Origin: CAZTAO01 sp964611645
GTDB lineage: Bacteria > Armatimonadota > UBA5829
Reading direction: 5' to 3'
Assembly (NCBI GenBank): GCA_964611645.1
Contig: CAZTAO010000127.1
Location: 1 to 6,069, forward strand
Length of the DNA stretch: 6,069 nt
Part shown: positions 1 to 5,699 of the stretch, in pieces
Numbering within the stretch: position 1 is the first letter of the stretch
How the letters are laid out: each line of letters begins with the position of its first letter
Notes under the pieces: model-generated
What the model was told of the DNA's origin: nothing
What the model saw: only the letters and a program-made list of their open reading frames with translations
Database searches by the model: none
Program-made: the position numbers and the translations under genes

Positions 1-431
1 TGTGCGTCAAGGCTGCCAAGAGCGGTTACGACGCCTGCACGGTGAAGACGGTGTCGGCAGGTGAAATCGAGGGAGCCGTGGTGGAACAGTTGCGCGCGGT
101 GTTCCGTTCGCCGGAAATGGTGGCGCAGACGTACATGGCGGCGGTCCGGCTGGTGGGGGATGAAGAGAATGAGGAGTTCGCCGGCGTAGTCCCGCCCACA
201 GAGCAGGAAGTCGCTGAAGCGCTGGCCAAGCTCGACCCCATTTGGGAAGACTTGTTCCCGCTGGAGCGCCAGAGGATAGTGAGGCAACTGGTCGAGAAAG
301 TGACAGTGTATGACGGCGATCTGGACATCAGCATGCGCGCCGACGGCATTCACACGCTGATTGCGGAGTTGAGAGGCGGGGTGGAAGACGAGGCCGACGC
401 CGCAGGGAACACATTGGAGGTATTGGCATGA
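1..431 (+). CDS. Serine site-specific recombinase, C-terminal part (5' end outside window)
   Basis: The gene is open from the left edge (first full codon at base 3) to the TGA at 429-431. The first residues read CVKAAKSGYDAC, then a VSAGEIEGAVVEQL stretch. This matches the last half of the zinc ribbon and the following helix of large serine recombinases, where Cys ligands precede an 'A..IE..V..Q' helix. The rest is acidic and helical, as in the C-terminal region of this family. The catalytic serine domain would lie upstream and is not visible. Such enzymes integrate, excise or invert DNA between short attachment sites. The gene is coupled to the next by an ATGA overlap. An internal GTG at 42 could be read as a start, but the family motif before it shows the gene is truncated by the window edge. 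Sequence seen: motif and frame. Inferred: recombinase activity. Confidence 0.85.
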   Translation, partial: CVKAAKSGYDACTVKTVSAGEIEGAVVEQLRAVFRSPEMVAQTYMAAVRLVGDEENEEFAGVVPPTEQEVAEALAKLDPIWEDLFPLERQRIVRQLVEKVTVYDGDLDISMRADGIHTLIAELRGGVEDEADAAGNTLEVLA

Positions 432-844
432 GTGAAGTATCCCTGGAGAACAGCGGGCAGTCTGTCCACATACGGGTGCCGATGCAAGTGAAGCGGCGGA
501 ACGGCCGCAAGGTTGTCATTCTGCCGGACGGGACAATCAACGAGGGTGCGGTCAAAATGGCATCGTGCAACCGTTCGCTGGCGGGGACCATAGCCCGGGC
601 GTATCACTGGGACGGCCTTATCGCCGAGGGGAAGTACAGGTCGGTCAGCGAGTTGGCCAAGGGGCTTAAGATGGACCGGTCATTCGTTGCGCGAGTCCTG
701 AGGCTTACGCTCCTGGCACCGGACATCGTGCGGGCGATACTGGCAGGCGACGAGCCGGACGGGCTTACTTACCACGGGCTATGCACGGGCAGCTTTCCGG
801 TCGTCTGGGAGGAACAGAGAAAGACATGGGGGTTTGCGGAGTAG
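428..844 (+). CDS. Recombinase-associated helix-turn-helix protein, 138 aa
   Basis: The ATG at 428 overlaps the recombinase stop (ATGA) and has a strong GGAGG at 416-420, seven bases upstream. The middle of the protein carries a region (about residues 73-95) with SVSELAKGLKMDRSFVARVL, which looks like a helix-turn-helix of the ParB/KorB sort. It is followed by LTLLAPDIVRAIL and, near the C terminus, FPVVWEEQ. I recall this combination (an ARA.W helix, HTH, LLAPDIV.AIL, then FP..W.EQ) in small proteins just downstream of serine recombinases, or fused to their ends, in many bacteria. A DNA-binding accessory or regulatory role in recombination is inferred from that association only. No signal peptide or membrane segment is seen. 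Sampled codons appear richer in G+C than the ruv genes, consistent with an element of separate origin. Confidence 0.75.
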   Translation: MSEVSLENSGQSVHIRVPMQVKRRNGRKVVILPDGTINEGAVKMASCNRSLAGTIARAYHWDGLIAEGKYRSVSELAKGLKMDRSFVARVLRLTLLAPDIVRAILAGDEPDGLTYHGLCTGSFPVVWEEQRKTWGFAE

Positions 845-917
845 GGTGTAGGTAGTCGAACCATGCTGCCAACCATTATCCGGGCGAGGACTCGGATATC
901 AGCCAAATCTCGCACTG

Positions 918-941
918 AGGGACGCTCCCACGCGTCCCTTT
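918..941 (+). terminator. Possible intrinsic terminator after the recombinase pair
   Basis: Bases 918-925 (AGGGACGC) pair perfectly with 932-939 (GCGTCCCT) around a six-base loop (926-931), giving an 8-bp G+C-rich stem. Only a short T run follows (939-941, then GAC and another TTT at 945-947), so termination may be weak. It lies 74 bases after the stop of the HTH gene and runs into the -35 box of the next promoter. It would separate the recombinase transcript from the TIR-ruv transcript, or it could be an operator-like palindrome over the promoter. Confidence 0.5.
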
Positions 942-968
942 GACTTTGCATCAGGCCTGCCGTAGAAT
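940..968 (+). promoter_or_regulatory. Sigma-70-type promoter for the TIR-like gene and probably ruvCAB
   Basis: TTGACT at 940-945 and TAGAAT at 963-968 each match five of six consensus bases and are separated by exactly 17 bases. Transcription would start near 975, leaving a leader of roughly 60 bases before the GTG at 1034. The hairpin at 918-939 abuts the -35 box. No LexA-type box was recognised, so SOS control of this operon is not evident from the sequence. Confidence 0.65.
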
Positions 969-1020
969 AAGCTATGATATCGACGTTGCTAACTTGTAGG
1001 GATGTTGTCGCGTAGGACTC

Positions 1021-1036
1021 GGAGGTCTGGTCAGTG
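1021..1036 (+). promoter_or_regulatory. Ribosome binding site deciding the GTG start at 1034
   Basis: GGAGG at 1021-1025 sits eight bases before GTG 1034. This is good spacing and supports the GTG as the start, although the codon is not ATG. Confidence 0.7.
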
Positions 1037-2014
1037 AAGCCGGGAGAACGACTCGAAAAATGTCTCTTTGCAAATCGGCCATGCGATAGAATCGTCGGAC
1101 GTCAGGCTGATGTGGTTTTCATCGCGGCACCCTCTGCCGATGGTTACCACTTCGAGGTTGAGGCGGCGAAAGCCGTGATCGCATCCAATGGGATGCAGCC
1201 TGAAGTGGCCGTACACGAACAGCTTCTGAGCGAAGATATTTTCTGCGAGAAGGTATGCACCAAGATTATCGAGTCTCGCTTCTGCGTAGTGTTCCTCAAT
1301 GGCTCGAATCCGAACGTGTTCTACGAGTATGGGCTAATGAGGCCGTTTCGCAAGCGCGTGATCTCCCTCCTTCGAGAGGACGAGAAACCTCCGTTCAACG
1401 TGCGTCATCTGGACACGATCAGCTACCCTCTGGCACGGCTTGAGGAACTGCTTCGCGATGCAGTGACGGCGGCTTCGGCTGCGACGACGGCACCTCCCAA
1501 GTCGGCCACTAGACGGACTGCAAAGCGTCCTGTTTCCGAATTTGCCACAAGGGTGTCCAAGCTCCTGGAACTGCTGGGGGTCTCAGGGGCTGCGGAAGAC
1601 TGGATTTCGGAACTGGCTGAAGGTACCGCGTTCCACTGCGTAGGAGGCTCTGATGGTACCCATTTCGTCGCCGTAGTGGAGGCGGAATGGTATGGTGAAG
1701 AGATCATTGCTGACACTCTTCTGGTGTGCCGACGGTTGGACCGCGAGTACTCGACACGAAACGGCGCGCTTCGCATCAGGAAATCAAAGAACTGGCACAA
1801 AAACGCGTCTGAGGACGAAGCCCATGTGGAGGTTATTGAGCATGTGCGCTTTCTATATGCCACCCCCCTCGACGTTGCGTCTTCGGTAGTTACGGACATC
1901 TCCGGGGCAATCAGAGACAGTGGCGTAGGTTACCCGCTTCCAAGGGTCGATTTGTGGACTCCACAAACCATAAAGGATCGACTGGACGGGCTGGTCGGGA
2001 AACGAGGAGGGTGA
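1034..2014 (+). CDS. TIR/nucleoside-deoxyribosyltransferase-like domain protein with unknown C-terminal region, 326 aa
   Basis: The N-terminal part (about residues 24-142) looks like a TIR-like or nucleoside 2-deoxyribosyltransferase-like Rossmannoid domain. It has a first strand DVVFIAAPS (26-34), a helix, a strand with CVVFLNG (84-90), then NPNVFYEYG (92-100), followed by KRVISLL (107-113) and PPFNVRHLDTISYP (119-132). In relatives the NPNVFYELG motif carries the catalytic glutamate (here E98), and the 'PF..RH...I.Y' element closes the domain. Known relatives act on NAD or nucleotides, some as immune effectors. A linker rich in Ala, Thr, Pro and Lys (146-168) leads to about 155 residues that I do not recognise. 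This C-terminal part is soluble, with a hydrophobic strand FVAVVEAEWY (211-220) and a basic patch RIRKSKNWHK. No signal peptide or membrane helix is present. The gene is the first after the promoter and ends one base before ruvC. Domain call is fairly firm; enzymatic activity, ligand and role are inference. Confidence 0.75.
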   Translation: MKPGERLEKCLFANRPCDRIVGRQADVVFIAAPSADGYHFEVEAAKAVIASNGMQPEVAVHEQLLSEDIFCEKVCTKIIESRFCVVFLNGSNPNVFYEYGLMRPFRKRVISLLREDEKPPFNVRHLDTISYPLARLEELLRDAVTAASAATTAPPKSATRRTAKRPVSEFATRVSKLLELLGVSGAAEDWISELAEGTAFHCVGGSDGTHFVAVVEAEWYGEEIIADTLLVCRRLDREYSTRNGALRIRKSKNWHKNASEDEAHVEVIEHVRFLYATPLDVASSVVTDISGAIRDSGVGYPLPRVDLWTPQTIKDRLDGLVGKRGG

Positions 2015-2018
2015 GTTG
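2004..2018 (+). promoter_or_regulatory. ruvC ribosome binding site inside the end of the TIR-like gene
   Basis: GAGGAGG at 2004-2010 lies five bases before the TTG start at 2016 and within the last codons of the preceding gene. The stop TGA (2012-2014) falls between the site and the start, so ribosomes ending the TIR-like gene are placed to begin ruvC. This supports translational coupling and the TTG start. Confidence 0.7.
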
Positions 2019-2492
2019 ATTGTTGTGGGGGTTGACCCTGGACTGGCTGCGACAGGTTATGGCGTTATTGTCCGCAGCGGACGCGAACTGCGCTGCCAGG
2101 ACTTCGGATGCATTCGAACAAGCACGAAGACTGACACTGGTGCAAGGCTGAAGCTGATCTATGATTCGCTCAGCGCAGTCTTTGCACAATGGCATCCCGA
2201 ATTGGTGGTGATAGAGGAGGCCTTCGCTAAGGAAGTGGCTCCGAAGGCTGCCATATCCATCGGACAAGTATGCGGTGTGGTAATGCTTGCAGCAAGCCAG
2301 TCGAATGCTTCGGTACAGTGGATTGCGGCGCGGTCCGCAAAGCAGGCAATAACCGGTACTGGGTCGGCTGACAAGACTCAGGTCGAACGTTCACTGCGTC
2401 GAATTCTGGGCATTTCCGACGAAATACGTCCCGACCACGCTGCTGACGCCGTAGGATTGGCTTACGTAGGGGCGCTTCGTTTGAAGGACTGA
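2016..2492 (+). CDS. ruvC: RuvC Holliday-junction resolvase endonuclease
   Basis: RuvC is a dimeric RNase H-fold nuclease that makes paired nicks in Holliday junctions bound by RuvAB. At 158 residues it is close to the usual family length. It opens with VVGVDPGLAATGYGVI, placing the first catalytic acid at D7, and continues with GCIRT and RLKLIYD, both typical. VVIEEAF (64-70) gives the second acid, E67. The segment AARSAKQAITGTGSADKTQV (104-123) is the junction-binding, highly conserved stretch. The C terminus PDHAADAVGLAY supplies H141 and D144. E. coli has Asp at the position of H141; I recall His there in Thermus RuvC, so the site should be functional. The start is TTG, chosen because the family begins here and a strong ribosome site precedes it. 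It is followed at 11 bases by ruvA. Confidence 0.97.
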   Translation: MIVVGVDPGLAATGYGVIVRSGRELRCQDFGCIRTSTKTDTGARLKLIYDSLSAVFAQWHPELVVIEEAFAKEVAPKAAISIGQVCGVVMLAASQSNASVQWIAARSAKQAITGTGSADKTQVERSLRRILGISDEIRPDHAADAVGLAYVGALRLKD

Positions 2493-2506
2493 GGTGATCT
2501 GGCATG
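2491..2506 (+). promoter_or_regulatory. Extended Shine-Dalgarno of ruvA
   Basis: GAGGTGATC at 2491-2499 overlaps the last bases of the ruvC stop and is complementary over nine bases to the usual 3' end of 16S rRNA. It precedes the ruvA ATG at 2504. Such length predicts efficient initiation for RuvA, which is needed in more copies (tetramers) than RuvC. Confidence 0.65.
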
Positions 2507-3115
2507 ATACGTTATCTTGAAGGCAAACTCATGGGCAAGAATGAGAAGAGCGTTGTCCTGCTCGTGCATGGCGTGGGATATGAAGTGGATGTGCCGACAA
2601 CAGTACGACGGTCGCTCAGCGGCTACGACGAAAGTGCTAACGTAAAGCTTCATGTTTCCTACCAACAGTCCGCGAATCAGCCCATCCCTCGATTGTATGG
2701 TTTTCTACGTCAGCTTGAACGCGATTTCTTTGAGGAGTTGATACGCGTAAGCGACGTGGGTCCCAGCATTGCCTTGTCCGCCATGTCCGTTCCTGTGAAG
2801 CAAACAGCGAAAGCTATTGCGGAGCGAGACACCAAGACTCTGAGAACTGTCAAGGGCATAGGCGAGAAGATGGCTGATAAGATTGTAGCAGAGCTCAAGG
2901 ATAGAGTAGCCAAATATGCTCTGTTGCCGGATGATGCGGCCAGCCTGACTAAGGAATCCGGAGATTTTCGGACTGAGGTCAAGGAGACTCTCACTAAGCA
3001 ACTGGGATTCAAGCCACAGGAGGCGCAAAGGCTCGTTGATCTCGCCCTGAAGCAAAACTCCAGTATTGCCTCGCCAGAGGATCTATTTGATGAGGTTCTC
3101 AAACTACATAAATGA
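2504..3115 (+). CDS. ruvA: RuvA Holliday-junction-binding subunit
   Basis: RuvA binds four-way junctions as a tetramer and loads the RuvB motor. The 203 residues match the family length. The N-terminal OB-fold (1-66) starts MIRYLEG, has the conserved GVGYEV (23-28) and ends with LYGF (64-67). Two helix-hairpin-helix motifs follow, at LIRVSDVGPSIA (79-90) and LRTVKGIGEKMA (113-124), then KIVAELKDR. After a flexible linker (about 138-155), the C-terminal RuvB-binding domain contains LGFKPQEAQRLV (167-178). The loop before LYGF (54-62) has no acidic residues and is a few residues longer than in E. coli, where this acidic pin helps separate strands. The first hairpin also has GPS instead of the common GPK. 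The gene overlaps ruvB by ATGA, so RuvA and RuvB are made together. Identification is firm; the effect of the loop change is inference. Confidence 0.97.
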   Translation: MIRYLEGKLMGKNEKSVVLLVHGVGYEVDVPTTVRRSLSGYDESANVKLHVSYQQSANQPIPRLYGFLRQLERDFFEELIRVSDVGPSIALSAMSVPVKQTAKAIAERDTKTLRTVKGIGEKMADKIVAELKDRVAKYALLPDDAASLTKESGDFRTEVKETLTKQLGFKPQEAQRLVDLALKQNSSIASPEDLFDEVLKLHK

Positions 3116-4146
3116 GTGAAGACGGTAACACGACATCAGGACTCGAGGGCATAAGTGACGAGTATCTGACCCTGCGGCCAAAGCACCTAACGGATTATGT
3201 TGGGCAGCAGCAGGTAGTGGAAACTCTCGGCATAGCCATTACGGCTGCCCAAGGGCGCGAGGATAATCTTGATCACATTCTCCTGCACGGTCCTCCCGGG
3301 ATCGGGAAGACCACCCTCGCCCATATCGTGGCAAACGAGATGGGGAAAGATATAGTTGTTACATCCGGTCCAGCGCTGGAGAGGCCAGCGGACTTGATGG
3401 GCATACTGACTCATCTGGAGCAGGGCGACGTGTTGTTCATTGACGAGATACATAGGTTGCCGCGTACGGTAGAGGAGTTCCTCTACCCTGCGATGGAGGA
3501 TTACGCTGTCGATTTCATTTTCGACAGGGGCACAAATGCTCGAAGCCACAGGTACAGGCTTGAGAAGTTCACCATGGTTGGTGCAACTACACGAGCAGGC
3601 TTGCTCTCTTCACCTCTGCGGGACCGGTTTGGTATCGTTCGCGAACTGACCTACTACACGGTAGCAGAGCTGACAAGGATAGTGAGAAGATCGGCGGCGA
3701 TCTTCCAGGTGCTGATTACCGATGAGGGAGCCGCCGAGATCGCAAGCCGATCCCGAGGTACCCCGAGAATCGCCAACCGATTGCTGAGCAGGACGCGTGA
3801 TTATGCTCAAGTCCGCTCCGATGGAAACATAACCGTGGACGTCGTGCGCGCAGCACTGCAGTTGGAAGGCGTGGATGAGGTAGGCCTGACGGAAATGGAT
3901 CGGCGGGTACTGAGGACCATAGCCGTGAACTACGCGGGCGGGCCTGTGGGAATTGAAGCCCTTGCGGCAACGCTACAAACAGAAGTCGATACCCTCAGCG
4001 AAGTGGTTGAACCATTCCTGCTGAACACTGGATTTCTCGTTCGTACGCCAGGGGGCAGAAAGATTACTAATCCTGGCCTCTGTCATCTGGGAATCGAGGT
4101 GAGCAGTCCAGTGCAGTTGAGCTTTTCTGATAGAACGGAACAATAA
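3112..4146 (+). CDS. ruvB: RuvB branch-migration ATPase
   Basis: RuvB forms hexameric rings that pump DNA through the RuvA-bound junction using ATP. Length (344 aa) and all motor motifs fit. A typical start region has LRPKHLTDYVGQ (21-32). Walker A is GPPGIGKT (60-67), Walker B is VLFIDEIH (107-114), sensor 1 is within GATT (157-160), the arginine finger is in SPLRDRFG (167-174, R170), and sensor 2 is in GTPRIANRLL (216-225, R219). The region 129-150 corresponds to the beta-hairpin that contacts RuvA. The C-terminal winged helix ends in RTPGGR (311-316), where E. coli has RTPRGR, so one basic DNA-facing residue is replaced by Gly. The start ATG overlaps the ruvA stop (ATGA). The nearest GAGG (3092-3095) is 16 bases upstream, too far to be ideal, which points to translational coupling. 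A 63-base gap follows. Confidence 0.97.
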   Translation: MSEDGNTTSGLEGISDEYLTLRPKHLTDYVGQQQVVETLGIAITAAQGREDNLDHILLHGPPGIGKTTLAHIVANEMGKDIVVTSGPALERPADLMGILTHLEQGDVLFIDEIHRLPRTVEEFLYPAMEDYAVDFIFDRGTNARSHRYRLEKFTMVGATTRAGLLSSPLRDRFGIVRELTYYTVAELTRIVRRSAAIFQVLITDEGAAEIASRSRGTPRIANRLLSRTRDYAQVRSDGNITVDVVRAALQLEGVDEVGLTEMDRRVLRTIAVNYAGGPVGIEALAATLQTEVDTLSEVVEPFLLNTGFLVRTPGGRKITNPGLCHLGIEVSSPVQLSFSDRTEQ

Positions 4147-4162
4147 GTCGGCTTACGGACAG

Positions 4163-4187
4163 CGGCTTTTCGCTATGCGAAGAGTTG
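4163..4187 (+). other. Hairpin in the gap after ruvB
   Basis: Bases 4166-4173 pair with 4177-4184 around a TAT loop (one G-U pair). Two further G-U pairs and a C-G pair can extend the stem to 4163/4187, giving up to 11 bp. No T run follows, so it is not a standard terminator. It ends eight bases before the ribosome site AGGGAG (4196-4201) of the next gene. It could partly separate ruvB from the downstream pair, by RNA processing or by slowing translation, without ending transcription. Confidence 0.35.
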
Positions 4188-4209
4188 AAGACAACAGGGA
4201 GAGTGCAGT

Positions 4210-4680
4210 ATGAGCAGAGTGATTGGGTTCAAGATTGTATCGGGTAGTATGAACTGGGTCGTGGTCGAAGGAACGAAGACAGCGCCTTTGCACGTGGCTC
4301 ATGATCGTGTGGTTAGCCCGAGTGGCTACACACCGGCCGAACTTGTTGACTGGGCGGAAACTGTGTTATCGGGTATTGTGAGCCGAGTGTCGCCTGACGA
4401 AATCGCATACAAGCTCACCATGCCTCCAGCGCTGAAACACGATACCATATTTCGCATCTACTACCCCCAGGGCATCCTTAACCTCGTAGCCCACAGGATG
4501 GGAATAGCAATATCTCACGTCGCGTCCCAGGCCGTGTCACCGTCTGTGTTTGGACTACCGAAGGGGACAAATGGGGCGGGTGTGATTTCGCACGTCAAAG
4601 ACCTCTTAGGGGATTACCCTCCGAACTGGACCGGCGAAGTGCTTGACGCTGCCACTGCGGCTGTCGTGAGACTACCGTAA
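4210..4680 (+). CDS. Hypothetical 156-aa protein, possibly a degenerate RuvC/RNase H-like fold
   Basis: I do not recognise this family with certainty. The ATG has AGGGAG at 4196-4201, eight bases upstream. The protein is soluble, with no signal peptide or membrane helix. By eye its order of elements parallels RuvC. It has a first strand VIGFKIVSGSMNWVVV (4-19), like VVGVDPG..TGYGVI, and a second block SPDEIAYKLTM (61-71), like HPELVVIEEAF. A VFGLPKGTNGAGVISHVKD segment (113-131) sits where RuvC has TGTGSADKTQV. The tail is EVLDAATAAVV (143-153), like HAADAVGLA. Where RuvC has its first Asp this protein has K8, and the second-block glutamate seems lost, while D146 remains. It would then be a non-catalytic structural relative, perhaps nucleic-acid binding. 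This alignment is weak and done by eye; a DUF3010-like RNase H family is an alternative. The stop overlaps the kinase start by one base (TAATG), so the two are almost certainly made together. Confidence 0.6.
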   Translation: MSRVIGFKIVSGSMNWVVVEGTKTAPLHVAHDRVVSPSGYTPAELVDWAETVLSGIVSRVSPDEIAYKLTMPPALKHDTIFRIYYPQGILNLVAHRMGIAISHVASQAVSPSVFGLPKGTNGAGVISHVKDLLGDYPPNWTGEVLDAATAAVVRLP

Positions 4681-5699
4681 TGGCTGTGAACTACAGTGAT
4701 GTGGGAAAATACGAGCGGGTGGCCCTGCTTGGCGAAGGGCAGTTCGGGAAAGTGTATCGCGTCCTGGATCGTGCCTTGATGGTTGAGCGAGCCCTGAAGG
4801 TAATACCTGCATCGAACCCGCAAGAGCTTGTGGCAAAACTGAAAGAAGCTCAGACTCTTGAGCACTGTAAACACAAACACGTCGTCGAAGTGAAAGAAGC
4901 CGACGTACAGACGGTGGACGGCACAGATTGCGTGACTATTGCCTGTGAATTATGTGAAAATGGTTCTGTGCAACACCTATTGGAGAGCCATCATGTATCC
5001 ATCAGGCAGGCTGTGAAGATCACGCAGGAAGCACTTCTTGGACTCGCCCACTTACACAGCGGTGGCGTTATGCACTGTGACATTAAGCCGGGCAACCTGC
5101 TGCTTGACCACATGTTTACAGTGAAACTCTCTGATTTTGGACTTGCCATCCATATGCATGCGGCTGGTTCGCCGTCTCAGGTCTACACCCTACACTGTCC
5201 GCCAGAATGGCTGGCCGGACAGCCATGGTCCGGCGCTAGTGATATCTACGCCATGGGTGTAACTCTATACAGGTTGCTTAACAACACCGCTGATTTCAGG
5301 GCATCGTTGCCTGCCGACGTCAAGGGTGAGATACTTCGTGGACAATTCCCGAATCGAAGCGGCTATCAAGAGTATGTTCCAAAGAAGCTAAGGAACATAT
5401 GCAACAAGGCCATGCATCTTGACCCCACCAAGCGTTACCCATCTGCAGAGAAGTTCAGGCAAGCGCTGGATCAACTTCATTGGGGGATAGACTGGCACCA
5501 AATAACTCAGACCGAGTGGCAGGGACGAGACTCCTCCAGATCATACAGTATGACCGTACTTTGTGATCCCAGAGGATGGACTCTCAACTACTACGTAGGG
5601 GTGCGTCGTAGTCTGGATAGATGTGCGGGTGGCCTATCATCGGAGGCAGAAGCAGTGCGTTACGCGCATGCCATCATCACCGAGACATCTCTGAGTTAG
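4680..5699 (+). CDS. Cytoplasmic Ser/Thr protein kinase with C-terminal extra domain, 339 aa
   Basis: This is a Hanks-type kinase with its motifs in order. The glycine-rich loop is GEGQFGKVY (18-26), the ATP-anchoring lysine is K40 in ALKVI, and the helix-C glutamate is probably E56 in KEAQTL. The catalytic loop is HCDIKPGNLLL (132-142; D134, K136, N139), and the DFG is at 152-154. The APE-like motif is CPPEW (173-177), followed by SDIYAMGVTLYRLL (187-200) and the conserved Arg in DPTKRYPSA (R252). HCD replaces the common HRD, so activation-loop phosphorylation may not be needed in the usual way. All catalytic residues are present, so it should be active. Residues about 270-339 form an extra, unrecognised domain with alternating strand-like SYSMTVL and LNYYVGVRRSL and a final helix (SEAEAVRYAHAII). 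There are no membrane helices or PASTA repeats. Start ATG overlaps the upstream stop and has no clear ribosome site, so it depends on translation of the 156-aa gene. Substrate unknown; the 156-aa protein is a candidate partner. Confidence 0.92.
   Translation: MAVNYSDVGKYERVALLGEGQFGKVYRVLDRALMVERALKVIPASNPQELVAKLKEAQTLEHCKHKHVVEVKEADVQTVDGTDCVTIACELCENGSVQHLLESHHVSIRQAVKITQEALLGLAHLHSGGVMHCDIKPGNLLLDHMFTVKLSDFGLAIHMHAAGSPSQVYTLHCPPEWLAGQPWSGASDIYAMGVTLYRLLNNTADFRASLPADVKGEILRGQFPNRSGYQEYVPKKLRNICNKAMHLDPTKRYPSAEKFRQALDQLHWGIDWHQITQTEWQGRDSSRSYSMTVLCDPRGWTLNYYVGVRRSLDRCAGGLSSEAEAVRYAHAIITETSLS

Noticed and set aside
769..951. Minus-strand open frame opposite the HTH gene end, with a GGTTCGAC stretch resembling a tRNA T-loop
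   Set aside because: The flanking bases do not form a proper 5-bp T stem and no acceptor, D or anticodon arm could be placed; the open frame has no known motif and overlaps a real gene, the terminator and the promoter.
1423..1899. Long minus-strand open frame (158 codons) inside the TIR-like gene
   Set aside because: Ser/Arg-rich chance translation opposite a gene with domain motifs, promoter and ribosome site.
2705..3102. Two long minus-strand frames opposite ruvA
   Set aside because: Shadows of ruvA; no recognisable domain and no initiation signals considered convincing.
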